Source: Lentisphaerae bacterium GWF2_45_14 (lineage in GTDB: Bacteria > Verrucomicrobiota > Lentisphaeria > Victivallales > GWF2-45-14). Taken from it: DNA of 37,059 bases. The translations under genes and the position numbers were made by a program. The stretch is from assembly GCA_001804785.1 (NCBI GenBank), contig MHBG01000015.1:1-37059 (forward strand), read 5' to 3'. The first letter of the stretch is position 1. Every line of letters starts with the position of its first letter. This document shows positions 7,937-15,674 of this stretch, one piece after another. The notes under the pieces are model-generated. The model made no database searches. It had not been told where the DNA came from and saw only the letters and a program-made list of their open reading frames with translations.

Positions 7937-10276
7937 TTATAGACCGTCGAGGCTGGGCAGATGCTCCTTTGAAAGCTGCTTCTTGGGTGCCGCCACCTGC
8001 TTCTTAGCGGCAGGTTTTACTGCCGCTGGCCTCGCCGAAACTACTGCCTCTTTTTTTACGGAACTGGCGTCTACCTTGAATTTTGCCATCATCTCCTGAA
8101 GGTTCGCCGCCATATTCGCAAGATCGGCTGCCGCCGTATTAAGCTGCTGGGCTCCCTGGCTGGTTTCCTGTACGGCATCACTTATACCGCTGACATTCTT
8201 GGAAACGTCCTCGGCTCCTTTTGTCGCTTCAGCCGCGTTCCTCGCTACATCTTTGGCTCCTTCCGCCGATTCGGATATGCTTTTCGCGATGCTGTTTATG
8301 CCGGAATTGACATGAACCACGTTCTTTGTCACTTCCTGAATGCCCTCAGCGACCTGCGCCACGTTCTGTGCGTTCTGCTTCATCGTAACATTTTGCTCTT
8401 CAACGGCGGCCGCGATTGTCGTAACGATACTATTGACCTCCTGAATAACGACAGAGACATCCTTTATCTTTTCAACTGTGAGCTTTGTAGAACCCTGCAT
8501 TGCCATTATGCGTTTTTTGATATCGTCTGTGGCGCCGTTCGTTTGTTTTGCCAGCTCCTTTACCTCGCTCGCTACAACGGCAAAACCTTTTCCCGCTTCC
8601 CCTGCTCTGGCGGCCTCAATCGTCGCGTTAAGCGCGAGGAGCTTCGTCTGTTCGGCGATATCGATTATCACGGCTATTATCTTATCTATTTCCAGAGCCG
8701 CTGAGGCAAGTTTTTCAACCTGCTCCGATGCCTGATTCACTGAGTTGACGGCATTATTTGTCGTTTCATTCGCCCTCTGAGCGTTTTGCGCGACTTCGTT
8801 GATTGTAGCTGTCATTTCTTCAGACGCCGACGCCATTGCATTCACGTTCGTCTGCGACTCTTCCGCGGCTGATGCCACTGTTCCCATGTTCTGCGATATC
8901 TGAGTCGATGCCGCTGAGATAGTCTGGGAGTTGAGGCTCATCTGTCCGGCGGCATCGTCGACAGTCTTGATATTGGCGGACATCTGTTCCGTTGCTCCGG
9001 CGATCGTGGTTGTCTGGTTGGTTATTTGCTCGGCTCCGGCAGCAAGTTCCGTCGAGATTGCCGAAACCTCTTCTGATGACGCCGCGAGAGCTTCAGCATT
9101 TTCCTGAATTTCGCTGATTATTTTAGAGAGAGCCGCGCAGGTGGCGTTAAGCGCCGTGCCCATTTCGCCGACCTCGTCTTTTGTCTTAATTTCCATTCGC
9201 TGTGTCATGTCACCCGCAGACATTGCGGCAGCCAGGGCGGCGGCGGCCTTGACAGGCTTTGTTATAAGTGAGGTAATAAAAAACGCTATAAGAATTCCCG
9301 CCGCAATTCCTATGGACAATGCTATAATTGTCGCAATCTTAGCGAAAGCACTCGAAGCGGCGGCAGCCTCCCTGGCATGCAGGGCTTCTTTATCATGCAT
9401 GTCTATAATCTTGTTCAGTAGGGAAATGGCTTCCTCTTGTTTTCCCTCACAATTCACAGTGCACTGCAGCCTTGTCTTTAAAACTACCTTCTCCAGTCCA
9501 TGCATCTTTTCATTCATTGCCTCCAGTCGCATTACAACGGCGTCCATGTTTTTCCGGAAATCGCCAAGAAGAAGCTTTTCCGCCTCAACTTTTTTATTCG
9601 CAGCCATAAGTTCTTTTATTGCCTTAACATTAGCATGGAAAAATCTGTGAGGCTCTTCAGTGGTCTCTATAATAGCCCGTATCCCGTTATTACTAGCATG
9701 GAGTGTTTTCAGCCATTTTCCATAATTGCAGAGAAAGTGATCCGTTCCGCCATCAAATTTTTTCCCTGAAAAAATCAGACCTGCGAGCATGCCTTCAACT
9801 TTGTAATGGTCCCCTATAAATAAATTCAAATTACTTACCGCCGCTTCCGGATCTTTTATCCCGGTACTTTTTATTTCTACAAGCCCTTCAGCAAAAACAG
9901 TATTTTCCTTTTCCAATTCCTTGAGAACTTGGACAAATTTTTCCCATATCTGGGCTTCTTCACCGGCTCTTGAAAATTCTCCATATTGTTTAAGAGCCGC
10001 TCTGTAGTTTTCCTCGGCTTTCTCCTGGTCTTTTAGCGTCTTCTGATATTCAGTGTCAGTTGTCTCTGGATTTATTAATGTTCTCTGACACTCGCCTATA
10101 AGCATGAAGCTTTCTTTTGCTATCGTCAGAACCTGTATTGCCGGGAGAATTTCTTCCCCCATCTCGTGCAGTTCGTAGGAAAGGGTTGAGATTCCAATCC
10201 ATCCAATGACTCCCATAGCAATCGAAATAAGAATTACTACCGAAAAACCGCCGCCGATTTTGATTCCCAGTTTCAT
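7937..10276 (-). CDS. Methyl-accepting chemotaxis protein with extracytoplasmic CZB-like motif
   Basis: This is a transmembrane chemoreceptor that would signal to CheA/CheW. The 779 residues contain a first membrane helix (about 10-30), a helical sensor region (31-313), a second helix (314-338), HAMP (339-390) and a long signalling coiled coil. The conserved hairpin [18 protein letters not shown] is at about 540-557. The sensor region contains H157, then [11 protein letters not shown] with C183, then E-P-H-R-F-F-H with H210 and H214. This is the His-Cys-His-His layout of the CZB zinc-binding domain, here on the outer side. The Ala/Lys-rich tail has no NWETF-type docking peptide. I take the ATG at 10276 (GGGGTGA just upstream) rather than the GTG at 10285. 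No che genes are nearby. Confidence 0.95.
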   Translation of the reverse strand: MKLGIKIGGGFSVVILISIAMGVIGWIGISTLSYELHEMGEEILPAIQVLTIAKESFMLIGECQRTLINPETTDTEYQKTLKDQEKAEENYRAALKQYGEFSRAGEEAQIWEKFVQVLKELEKENTVFAEGLVEIKSTGIKDPEAAVSNLNLFIGDHYKVEGMLAGLIFSGKKFDGGTDHFLCNYGKWLKTLHASNNGIRAIIETTEEPHRFFHANVKAIKELMAANKKVEAEKLLLGDFRKNMDAVVMRLEAMNEKMHGLEKVVLKTRLQCTVNCEGKQEEAISLLNKIIDMHDKEALHAREAAAASSAFAKIATIIALSIGIAAGILIAFFITSLITKPVKAAAALAAAMSAGDMTQRMEIKTKDEVGEMGTALNATCAALSKIISEIQENAEALAASSEEVSAISTELAAGAEQITNQTTTIAGATEQMSANIKTVDDAAGQMSLNSQTISAASTQISQNMGTVASAAEESQTNVNAMASASEEMTATINEVAQNAQRANETTNNAVNSVNQASEQVEKLASAALEIDKIIAVIIDIAEQTKLLALNATIEAARAGEAGKGFAVVASEVKELAKQTNGATDDIKKRIMAMQGSTKLTVEKIKDVSVVIQEVNSIVTTIAAAVEEQNVTMKQNAQNVAQVAEGIQEVTKNVVHVNSGINSIAKSISESAEGAKDVARNAAEATKGAEDVSKNVSGISDAVQETSQGAQQLNTAAADLANMAANLQEMMAKFKVDASSVKKEAVVSARPAAVKPAAKKQVAAPKKQLSKEHLPSLDGL

Positions 10277-10317
10277 CGCAATCACCCCATGCGTAATTTG
10301 TCAATACTCCTACACCA

Positions 10318-10346
10318 ATTATACGTGTTGATATGCATTTTTTCAA
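10318..10346 (-). promoter_or_regulatory. Sigma70-type promoter for the chemoreceptor-ceramidase pair
   Basis: On the minus strand, TTGAAA (10341-10346) is followed by a 17-base spacer and a perfect TATAAT (10318-10323). It lies about 40 bases upstream of the chemoreceptor start codon and is the best promoter match I saw in the window. This points to housekeeping-sigma expression rather than the sigma28 control common for chemotaxis genes; no sigma28-like pair was seen in the same gap. Confidence 0.75.
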
Positions 10347-10477
10347 CTCATTTTTAGGAACTTGCAGGTAAATATAAAGGCAAGTATGTTAGCTTAGGGG
10401 GATGAAAGCGCTTGTAATTAAAAAATATAGATTGTTGAAAGTTGAGAACATGTCTGAAATTGGCGGATTCAAATATG

Positions 10478-11419
10478 TTATTGAAATGTGGTAAGTTTTA
10501 GATCGCTGAACAAGCGAAGGTCTTTTTCGATGCTTCTTCCTGAAGTCACAAGATAGTTGCCGAGCATGACTCCGTCCGCGCCCGCAAAGAATATCCATGA
10601 ATGCAAGTCCCTGAGATTGTGTTCCCTGCCGCCGCATATCCTTATTGACTTCTCAGGCATCATAAGTCTTGCCACGGCGATTATTTTCAGGCAGTCGAGC
10701 GGGGTGAGGTCATTCATCTTCTCAAGTCTGGTGCCGGGAATCGGGGTAAGGAAGTTTACCGGTACGGAATCAACGTCAAGCCCCCTTATTGTTTCAAGAA
10801 GCTCAATCCTTTGTTCAGTTGATTCTCCCATGCCGAATATGCCGCCTGAACAAACCTCAAGGCCGGCGGCCTTCGCGAAAAGTATTGTGTTTATCTGGTC
10901 TTCATAAGTCCTGGTACCGCATATGGAAGGAAAATATGAGCGTGACGCTTCAAGGTTATGGTGATATCTGACAAGCCCCGCGTTTTTAAGGGCTTCCAGC
11001 GAGTCTTTGTCAAGAATCCCCAGTGACGCACAAGGTTTGACCGGAAGTTCGTCAGCTATCCGGCTCACGACGCGGCAGATTTTTTCAAGTTCGTCTCCCG
11101 GCTTTACTGACCTGCCCGAGGTAACGATGCTGAAGTAGGCAGCCCCGTATGATGCCGCTTCTCCGGCGGCTTTGAACATTTCGTCTTCGGAAAGCAATGG
11201 AAAACGATTGATTGCGGCCGACGCGCTTTTCGACTGCGCACAGAACGCGCAGTTTTCGGTACAGTCGCCGCATCTGGCGTTAAGGATGATGCACGGGGAA
11301 AGCTTGCAGGCGGAATTTTCAATCCTTGCGGCGGAAGCTCTCGAAAAAAGTTCATAGATATCCTTTTCCGCCGTAAGCGTTAGTAAGCCTGCGGCTTCCA
11401 GAGGGGATATGCCTTTCAT
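10478..11419 (-). CDS. bioB: Biotin synthase
   Basis: BioB is a radical-SAM enzyme that inserts sulfur into dethiobiotin to form biotin. The 313-residue protein has the radical-SAM cluster motif C-T-E-N-C-A-F-C (C53, C57, C60) followed by A-Q-S. Further BioB signatures are R-Y-H-H-N-L-E, C-S-G-G-I-F-G-M-G-E, P-V-N-F-L-T-P-I-P-G-T, I-R-I-C-G-G-R-E and M-L-G-N-Y-L-V-T. These separate it from relatives such as HydE and PylB. Other biotin genes (bioA, bioD, bioF) are not nearby, so it is a lone gene behind trxA. It starts 13 bases after the trxA stop codon, consistent with co-transcription. Confidence 0.95.
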   Translation of the reverse strand: MKGISPLEAAGLLTLTAEKDIYELFSRASAARIENSACKLSPCIILNARCGDCTENCAFCAQSKSASAAINRFPLLSEDEMFKAAGEAASYGAAYFSIVTSGRSVKPGDELEKICRVVSRIADELPVKPCASLGILDKDSLEALKNAGLVRYHHNLEASRSYFPSICGTRTYEDQINTILFAKAAGLEVCSGGIFGMGESTEQRIELLETIRGLDVDSVPVNFLTPIPGTRLEKMNDLTPLDCLKIIAVARLMMPEKSIRICGGREHNLRDLHSWIFFAGADGVMLGNYLVTSGRSIEKDLRLFSDLKLTTFQ

Positions 11420-11432
11420 ATCGTTTCCGGTA

Positions 11433-11750
11433 CTACTTGGCGGACTTGAGCGCGTTTATGAGGCTCTGTTTGTCCTGAACGCCGACGAACTGGTTTACTA
11501 CTTCGCCGCCCTTGAGGATAAAGATGGCCGGAATACTTCTGACATTGTATTTCGCCGCAAGTTGCTGAGCTTCATCAACATTTACCTTTGCAACAACCGC
11601 GTCATCACCGATTTCCTTCGCGACTTCGTCGATTATTGGCCCGAGCATTTTGCATGGCCCGCACCAGGTAGCCCAGAAATCGACAAGCGCGACTCCGGAA
11701 CCTATTTCGCTCTCAAAATTTTCTTCCGTAAGATGTTTTACTTCGCCCAT
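11433..11750 (-). CDS. trxA: Thioredoxin
   Basis: This is a small cytoplasmic disulfide reductase of 105 residues. The active site is F-W-A-T-W-C-G-P-C-K (C30, C33), followed by the usual P-I-I-D-E, the K-V-N-V-D-E strand, the cis-Pro in R-S-I-P-A-I, and F-K/L-x-G-G-E-V. Length and motifs match standard TrxA and there is no signal peptide. A GGAGGG site lies 7 bases before the ATG. It is divergent from mraZ, and the 194-base gap between them holds the start signals of both. bioB lies just downstream; BioB consumes its own iron-sulfur cluster as sulfur donor, but a functional tie to thioredoxin is only a guess. Confidence 0.97.
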   Translation of the reverse strand: MGEVKHLTEENFESEIGSGVALVDFWATWCGPCKMLGPIIDEVAKEIGDDAVVAKVNVDEAQQLAAKYNVRSIPAIFILKGGEVVNQFVGVQDKQSLINALKSAK

Positions 11751-11884
11751 GATTTTCCCTCCATTCTGATTTGAACATTACCTATACCTTAAAATTCCGG
11801 AAAGAAAAACGATTTTTAAGAATTTCTATCAAAAATCTTATGCAGCTCAAATATAAAGAGGTTTTAATTTTTTTTAAAAAGAGC

Positions 11885-11912
11885 TTGAAAAAGGGGAGGC
11901 GCAGTCTAATTT
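11885..11912 (+). promoter_or_regulatory. Candidate promoter of the mraZ-division cluster
   Basis: TTGAAA (11885-11890), a 16-base spacer and TAATTT (11907-11912) form a plausible sigma70-like promoter. The -10 element is weak but keeps the key T, A and final T. The predicted transcription start would be near 11919, about 26 bases before the GTG. The phased G-rich repeats overlap this promoter and extend to the start codon. Confidence 0.45.
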
Positions 11913-11948
11913 AGGTTCTGTAAGGGGTAAAAAGGGGCAAAAAGGTGA
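11893..11948 (+). promoter_or_regulatory. Putative MraZ operator: phased G-rich repeats with 10-bp period
   Basis: Repeats beginning AGG occur in exact 10-base register at 11913, 11923, 11933 and 11943 (AGGTTCTGTA, AGGGGTAAAA, AGGGGCAAAA, AGGTGAGC). A further AAGGGG lies at 11891-11896, inside the promoter spacer. MraZ is known to repress its own operon by binding tandem short G-rich boxes spaced 10 bases apart (TGGGN in E. coli). The period and place match; the box sequence differs. The last repeat overlaps the GTG start codon. Confidence 0.6.
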
Positions 11949-12475
11949 GCAATAGCGAAGAAAAAACTTTTGAGGCGGATGACTTGGTCTTTCTCGGTGA
12001 GTTCGAGCATAGTCTCGATTCACAGAGACGAATCGCCATTCCCTCGGCCTGGCGCTTCAAGGAGAAGGAAAACCGCTTCGTTATCGTGCCCGGGAGGAAT
12101 AAAATTCTTCAGATAATTCCCTTTGTTACGTTCAAAGAGAACTTTCTGGATAAGGCGAAAAAGGTTTCTCCGGCAAGCGCGGACGGAACGCTCGCGCTCG
12201 CACGATTTGCCTCGAAGGCCCAGGAATGCAGGTGCGACCGGCAGGGACGGATACAGATAAACCAGTCGTTGCTTGATTACGCTGAGCTTTCGGAAAACGT
12301 GATGCTGATAGGAGCGATGTGGTTCGCACAGCTATGGGATGTGAATGAGTGGAGGCTCAACCAGTCGAAGGCTGGAGCTGATGACTATTTTGACGAACTT
12401 GAAAAAATAAGCTCCCGTCCCGACGACCTGACGGTTGCCCTTAAGGGGACGATTGATAGTCTGAATAAAAAATGA
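11945..12475 (+). CDS. mraZ: Transcriptional regulator MraZ
   Basis: MraZ is an AbrB/SpoVT-fold DNA-binding protein that forms ring-shaped oligomers and represses the division and cell-wall cluster. The two tandem half-domains are visible. The first is F-L-G-E-F-E-H-S-L-D-S-Q-R-R-I-A-I-P-S-A-W-R (about 16-37). The second contains C-R-C-D-R-Q-G-R-I-Q-I-N-Q (about 94-106), with the usual D-x-x-G/R-R-I-x-I/V-P pattern. It has 176 residues against about 150 in the family, the extra being an acidic N-terminal stretch and the C-terminus. The start codon is GTG. The 3' end overlaps rsmH in an ATGA arrangement. Phased G-rich repeats directly upstream are the probable autoregulatory site. Confidence 0.93.
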   Translation: MSNSEEKTFEADDLVFLGEFEHSLDSQRRIAIPSAWRFKEKENRFVIVPGRNKILQIIPFVTFKENFLDKAKKVSPASADGTLALARFASKAQECRCDRQGRIQINQSLLDYAELSENVMLIGAMWFAQLWDVNEWRLNQSKAGADDYFDELEKISSRPDDLTVALKGTIDSLNKK

Positions 12476-13413
12476 GTGAAGAAAAATTTTCGCATATACC
12501 CGTTCTGAGGGAAGAGGCAGTAAATCTGCTTATGCCGCGGGACGGGCCGTGCCGCCTGATAGACGCTACACTCGGCTATGGCGGGCACAGCTCTTTGATA
12601 CTCGAAAGAAATAAAGCGGCGGAAGTGCTCGGGATCGACCGCGACGGCGACGCTATTGACGGGGCCCGTGAGAATTTGCGTTTCGCTGCCAGCCGCGTGC
12701 ATCTCGCGAGAGGAAGTTTCAGCGGTCTGAGGGGGTTCATGGCAGAGTCTGGGTGGGCTTATGCCGATGGAGTTCTCTTTGACTTCGGAATATCATCTCC
12801 CCAGGTAGACAACCCGGAGAGAGGATTTTCCCTAAGGCTGGACGGTCCATTGGACATGCGGATGGACAAACGGTCCCCGGGCACTGCCGGTCGCTTTCTA
12901 AATACGGCTGACCAGGGCGAACTTGAACGTATCTTCCGCGAATACGGAGAGATACGGAAGGCCCGCGCACTGGCGAGGGGCATCGTCGAACGCAGAAAGA
13001 AAAGGCCATTTACGAGGACGCTTGAGCTTGTGGAGCTCTGCGAGGAGCTGCTCGGTAAATCGATTCCCGGCAGAATGCCATCCTCTACTCTCTGTTTTCA
13101 GGCCCTGAGGATTGCCGTGAACGACGAGTTGCGCGAGATTGAGACAGCCTTGGACGAGGCATTTCTGGCGCTTCGGCCCGGCGGAAGAATGGTTGCTATA
13201 AGCTTTCATTCGCTTGAGGACAGGATGGTGAAGAACTTCTTCAGGGTGAAGGCGTCGGAATGCGTGTGTCCGCCCGGTTTCCCAATATGCGTGTGCGGCA
13301 AGAAGTCCGAAATCAGGATATTGACGAAGAAGCCGATAGTCGCGGGACGAGAAGAATTGGAAAAGAACAGACGTGCCTCATGTGCTAAGTTGAGGGCCGC
13401 TGAAAAAATATAG
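12472..13413 (+). CDS. rsmH: 16S rRNA m4C1402 methyltransferase
   Basis: RsmH (MraW) methylates N4 of C1402 in the ribosomal P site using S-adenosylmethionine. The 313 residues begin H-I-P-V-L-R-E-E-A-V-N-L-L, followed by the SAM site D-A-T-L-G-Y-G-G-H-S. Later come L-G-I-D-R-D-G, the D-G-V-L-F-D-F-G-I-S-S-P-Q-V-D segment, R-G-F-S-L-R-L-D-G-P-L-D-M-R-M-D, and the C-terminal S-F-H-S-L-E-D-R-M-V-K. All are family-specific. The position after mraZ is the standard division-cluster order, and the start overlaps the mraZ stop. Confidence 0.97.
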   Translation: MSEEKFSHIPVLREEAVNLLMPRDGPCRLIDATLGYGGHSSLILERNKAAEVLGIDRDGDAIDGARENLRFAASRVHLARGSFSGLRGFMAESGWAYADGVLFDFGISSPQVDNPERGFSLRLDGPLDMRMDKRSPGTAGRFLNTADQGELERIFREYGEIRKARALARGIVERRKKRPFTRTLELVELCEELLGKSIPGRMPSSTLCFQALRIAVNDELREIETALDEAFLALRPGGRMVAISFHSLEDRMVKNFFRVKASECVCPPGFPICVCGKKSEIRILTKKPIVAGREELEKNRRASCAKLRAAEKI

Positions 13414-13454
13414 CCAGTCATAAGGCTGGACTAAAAGCAGAGGGTTTTGATGAG

Positions 13455-13859
13455 ATGAATCTCCATGTGAGAAATTTTAAAACGGATGATATGGCGAGAC
13501 GCAGGAGAAATAAATCAGGCGGGACAGCCTATTTATTGTTTATCGGCAAAGTATTCTTTTTCGGGATTGCGATCTTTGGAGTAGTAACACTCAGAATTTC
13601 AATCAATGAAAAAATTGAACGGCTTAACAGGCAGGCGGTCCTCGTAAAAGTCAGAATACACGAAATAGACAGAGAAATAGAAAATATCAAAATTGACAGG
13701 GAACGGCTTACCTGTTGGCCTCACATAAAAAAGAAGGTCGAAGCTTTTAAGCTCGCATTGCGCTTCCCCTCACCGGAACAAGTGCATCCGCTTCTTGACG
13801 GCATACCTGGCAGAAGAGACCTTACAAGAGAAAAAACCAGAGATGTCTCAAAAAGATAA
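13455..13859 (+). CDS. ftsL: FtsL-like small division protein
   Basis: Sequence conservation in FtsL is low, so this call rests on architecture and position. The product has 134 residues: a basic cytoplasmic start (A-R-R-R-R-N-K), one transmembrane helix at about 27-48, and a heptad-like coiled coil (about 50-90, I-N-E-K-I-E-R-L-N-R-Q...I-D-R-E-I-E-N-I-K). It lies between rsmH and ftsI, where FtsL is found in nearly all division clusters. FtsL normally pairs with FtsB and FtsQ to activate septal peptidoglycan synthesis. The ATG at 13455 has AGAGGG 8 bases upstream; an internal ATG at 13491 would remove 12 residues. Confidence 0.7.
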   Translation: MNLHVRNFKTDDMARRRRNKSGGTAYLLFIGKVFFFGIAIFGVVTLRISINEKIERLNRQAVLVKVRIHEIDREIENIKIDRERLTCWPHIKKKVEAFKLALRFPSPEQVHPLLDGIPGRRDLTREKTRDVSKR

Positions 13860-13871
13860 AGAGGTCGCCGC

Positions 13872-15662
13872 ATGACGAGAAACGATGCAATCTCCACCAG
13901 AATTAAAATAATGTGTCTTATCTTTTTTGTTGTACTGGCCTGGCTGGCTTTTCACCTTTATGAAGTACAGATAACCCGCCACGATGAGCTCTATGGCAAG
14001 GCGCGCGACACCTATACCTCCGTCAAGACAAAACAGGGAAAACGTGGCGAAATATATGACTACGACGGAAATCTCCTCGTGGGAAATATTCCATGCTTTG
14101 ATCTCTGCGCCGACCCTGAAATAATAGGAGACGAGGAAAACTGCCGGATTGCCGCAGGAATCATTGCAAAAGAGCTTCCAGAACTCAAAAAGGACGATCT
14201 CGTCAAACGCCTTATGAAGAAGACCAGGAATTCTGAAATAAATGGGAAACCTGTCGGAATCAAAAACAATTATGCGTTTATAGCTTCAAATGTCGAACTT
14301 AAAACAGCCAAGGATATAGAGGACGCGCTTAAGAAAAAGAAAATCAAAGGAATAAGCTTTAAGGAAACCACCAAGAGATATTACCCGAAAAATGAACTGC
14401 TCGCCAACATTCTCGGCTTTACCAATATAGACCGTGATGAAGTTATCGCCGTAATAGGACTTGAGAAATTTTTCAACGAGTTCATCAAACCCTCCAGCTC
14501 CGAAATCCACTACGAAAGAGCCAGAGACGGCCTTCCACTTTCCTATGGATGGCAAAATAAAATTGACGATGCCAAGGACGGAATGAATGTCTATCTCACA
14601 ATCAGGGAGCCGATACAGGCAATACTGGAAGAGGAGCTGGACAAACTCATGGACAAATGGAAGCCGCGCGCGGCTTACGCCATAATGGCCGATCCTTTTA
14701 CCGGAAGCATAATCGCGGTAGCCCAGCGCCCGACATTCAACCCCAACGACCGCAAGTCAATGCTTGACCCCGACGCCTGGCGTAACAGGATAACTGAAGA
14801 TATTTTTGAGCCAGGCTCAATCATGAAACCAATGGCGGTAGCAGGCGCCATCGACAGTGGAATAGTAACTCCAAATACATCTTTTGACTGCGAAAACGGC
14901 GCATGGTTCTATGGTGGAAAAATGCTCAGGGACTCACATCCCCTCTCGCTTCTGACCGTCTCACAGATAATACAGAAGTCCAGTAACATAGGAACCGCTA
15001 AAATAGCGCTTAAAATGGGTGAGCGACATTTATACTACACACTAAAAAGCTTCGGGTTTGGCGACAAAACAGGCGTACCTCTAAAACCCGAAACTTCCGG
15101 CATATTCAGGCCGTTGAAGAAATGGGACACCCTTTCAATAACACGTTTCCCGATAGGGCAGGGTATAGGAGTCTCCCCGCTTCAGCTTGTAAGGGCGTAT
15201 TGCGCTCTTGCCAATGGCGGCTATCTTGTTAAACTCAGAATGATAGATAAGCTTGAGAACCCCGATACGGGCCATATAATAAAAATTCCGGTGAAGCCGG
15301 GAATGAAAATATTTAAAAACTCGAAGACACATCAGCAGATTGTGAGCATGATGAAACTTGTTACCCAGAAGGGCGGCACCGCTACAAAGGCCGCGATAGA
15401 CGGTTACCAGGTGGCGGGAAAAACAGGGACGTCACAGAAAGTTATAAATGGTCAATACTCGCACTCAAAATTCTTCGCTTCCTTTGCCGGCTTCGTCCCA
15501 GCGGACAATCCGGCATTCGTCCTTTTCGTTACGGTCGACGAGCCGCAGGGGGCGGAATACGGAGGAACTATTTCCGCTCCGGCATTCAGGGAAATAAGCG
15601 AGAGGACCCTGCGCTATCTTGATATAAAACCGGACGTTCTCAGCACGGTAGTAAGCAAGTAA
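13872..15662 (+). CDS. ftsI: Septal peptidoglycan transpeptidase (FtsI/PBP3-type, class B PBP)
   Basis: FtsI cross-links peptidoglycan at the division site from an inner-membrane anchor. The 596-residue protein has one N-terminal membrane helix (about 12-29) and a pedestal domain that opens K-R-G-E-I-Y-D-Y-D-G-N-L-L. The transpeptidase domain has the active-site S-I-M-K (S316-K319), S-S-N (370-372) and K-T-G-T (517-520). No PASTA domains follow, so it is not a SpoVD-type PBP with PASTA tail. The usual next genes (murE, murF, mraY, murD, ftsW, murG) are missing; a chorismate mutase follows after 12 bases. Confidence 0.93.
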   Translation: MTRNDAISTRIKIMCLIFFVVLAWLAFHLYEVQITRHDELYGKARDTYTSVKTKQGKRGEIYDYDGNLLVGNIPCFDLCADPEIIGDEENCRIAAGIIAKELPELKKDDLVKRLMKKTRNSEINGKPVGIKNNYAFIASNVELKTAKDIEDALKKKKIKGISFKETTKRYYPKNELLANILGFTNIDRDEVIAVIGLEKFFNEFIKPSSSEIHYERARDGLPLSYGWQNKIDDAKDGMNVYLTIREPIQAILEEELDKLMDKWKPRAAYAIMADPFTGSIIAVAQRPTFNPNDRKSMLDPDAWRNRITEDIFEPGSIMKPMAVAGAIDSGIVTPNTSFDCENGAWFYGGKMLRDSHPLSLLTVSQIIQKSSNIGTAKIALKMGERHLYYTLKSFGFGDKTGVPLKPETSGIFRPLKKWDTLSITRFPIGQGIGVSPLQLVRAYCALANGGYLVKLRMIDKLENPDTGHIIKIPVKPGMKIFKNSKTHQQIVSMMKLVTQKGGTATKAAIDGYQVAGKTGTSQKVINGQYSHSKFFASFAGFVPADNPAFVLFVTVDEPQGAEYGGTISAPAFREISERTLRYLDIKPDVLSTVVSK

Positions 15663-15674
15663 TCAGGGAGAAAA

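Noticed and set aside
10478-11419. HydE or PylB instead of biotin synthase
   Set aside because: The R-Y-H-H-N-L-E, I-C-G-G-R-E and M-L-G-N-Y-L segments are specific to BioB.
11891-11947. G-rich repeats as a G-quadruplex
   Set aside because: The G runs are spaced 10 bases apart with A-rich loops and one run has only two G. A protein operator with helical phasing explains them better.
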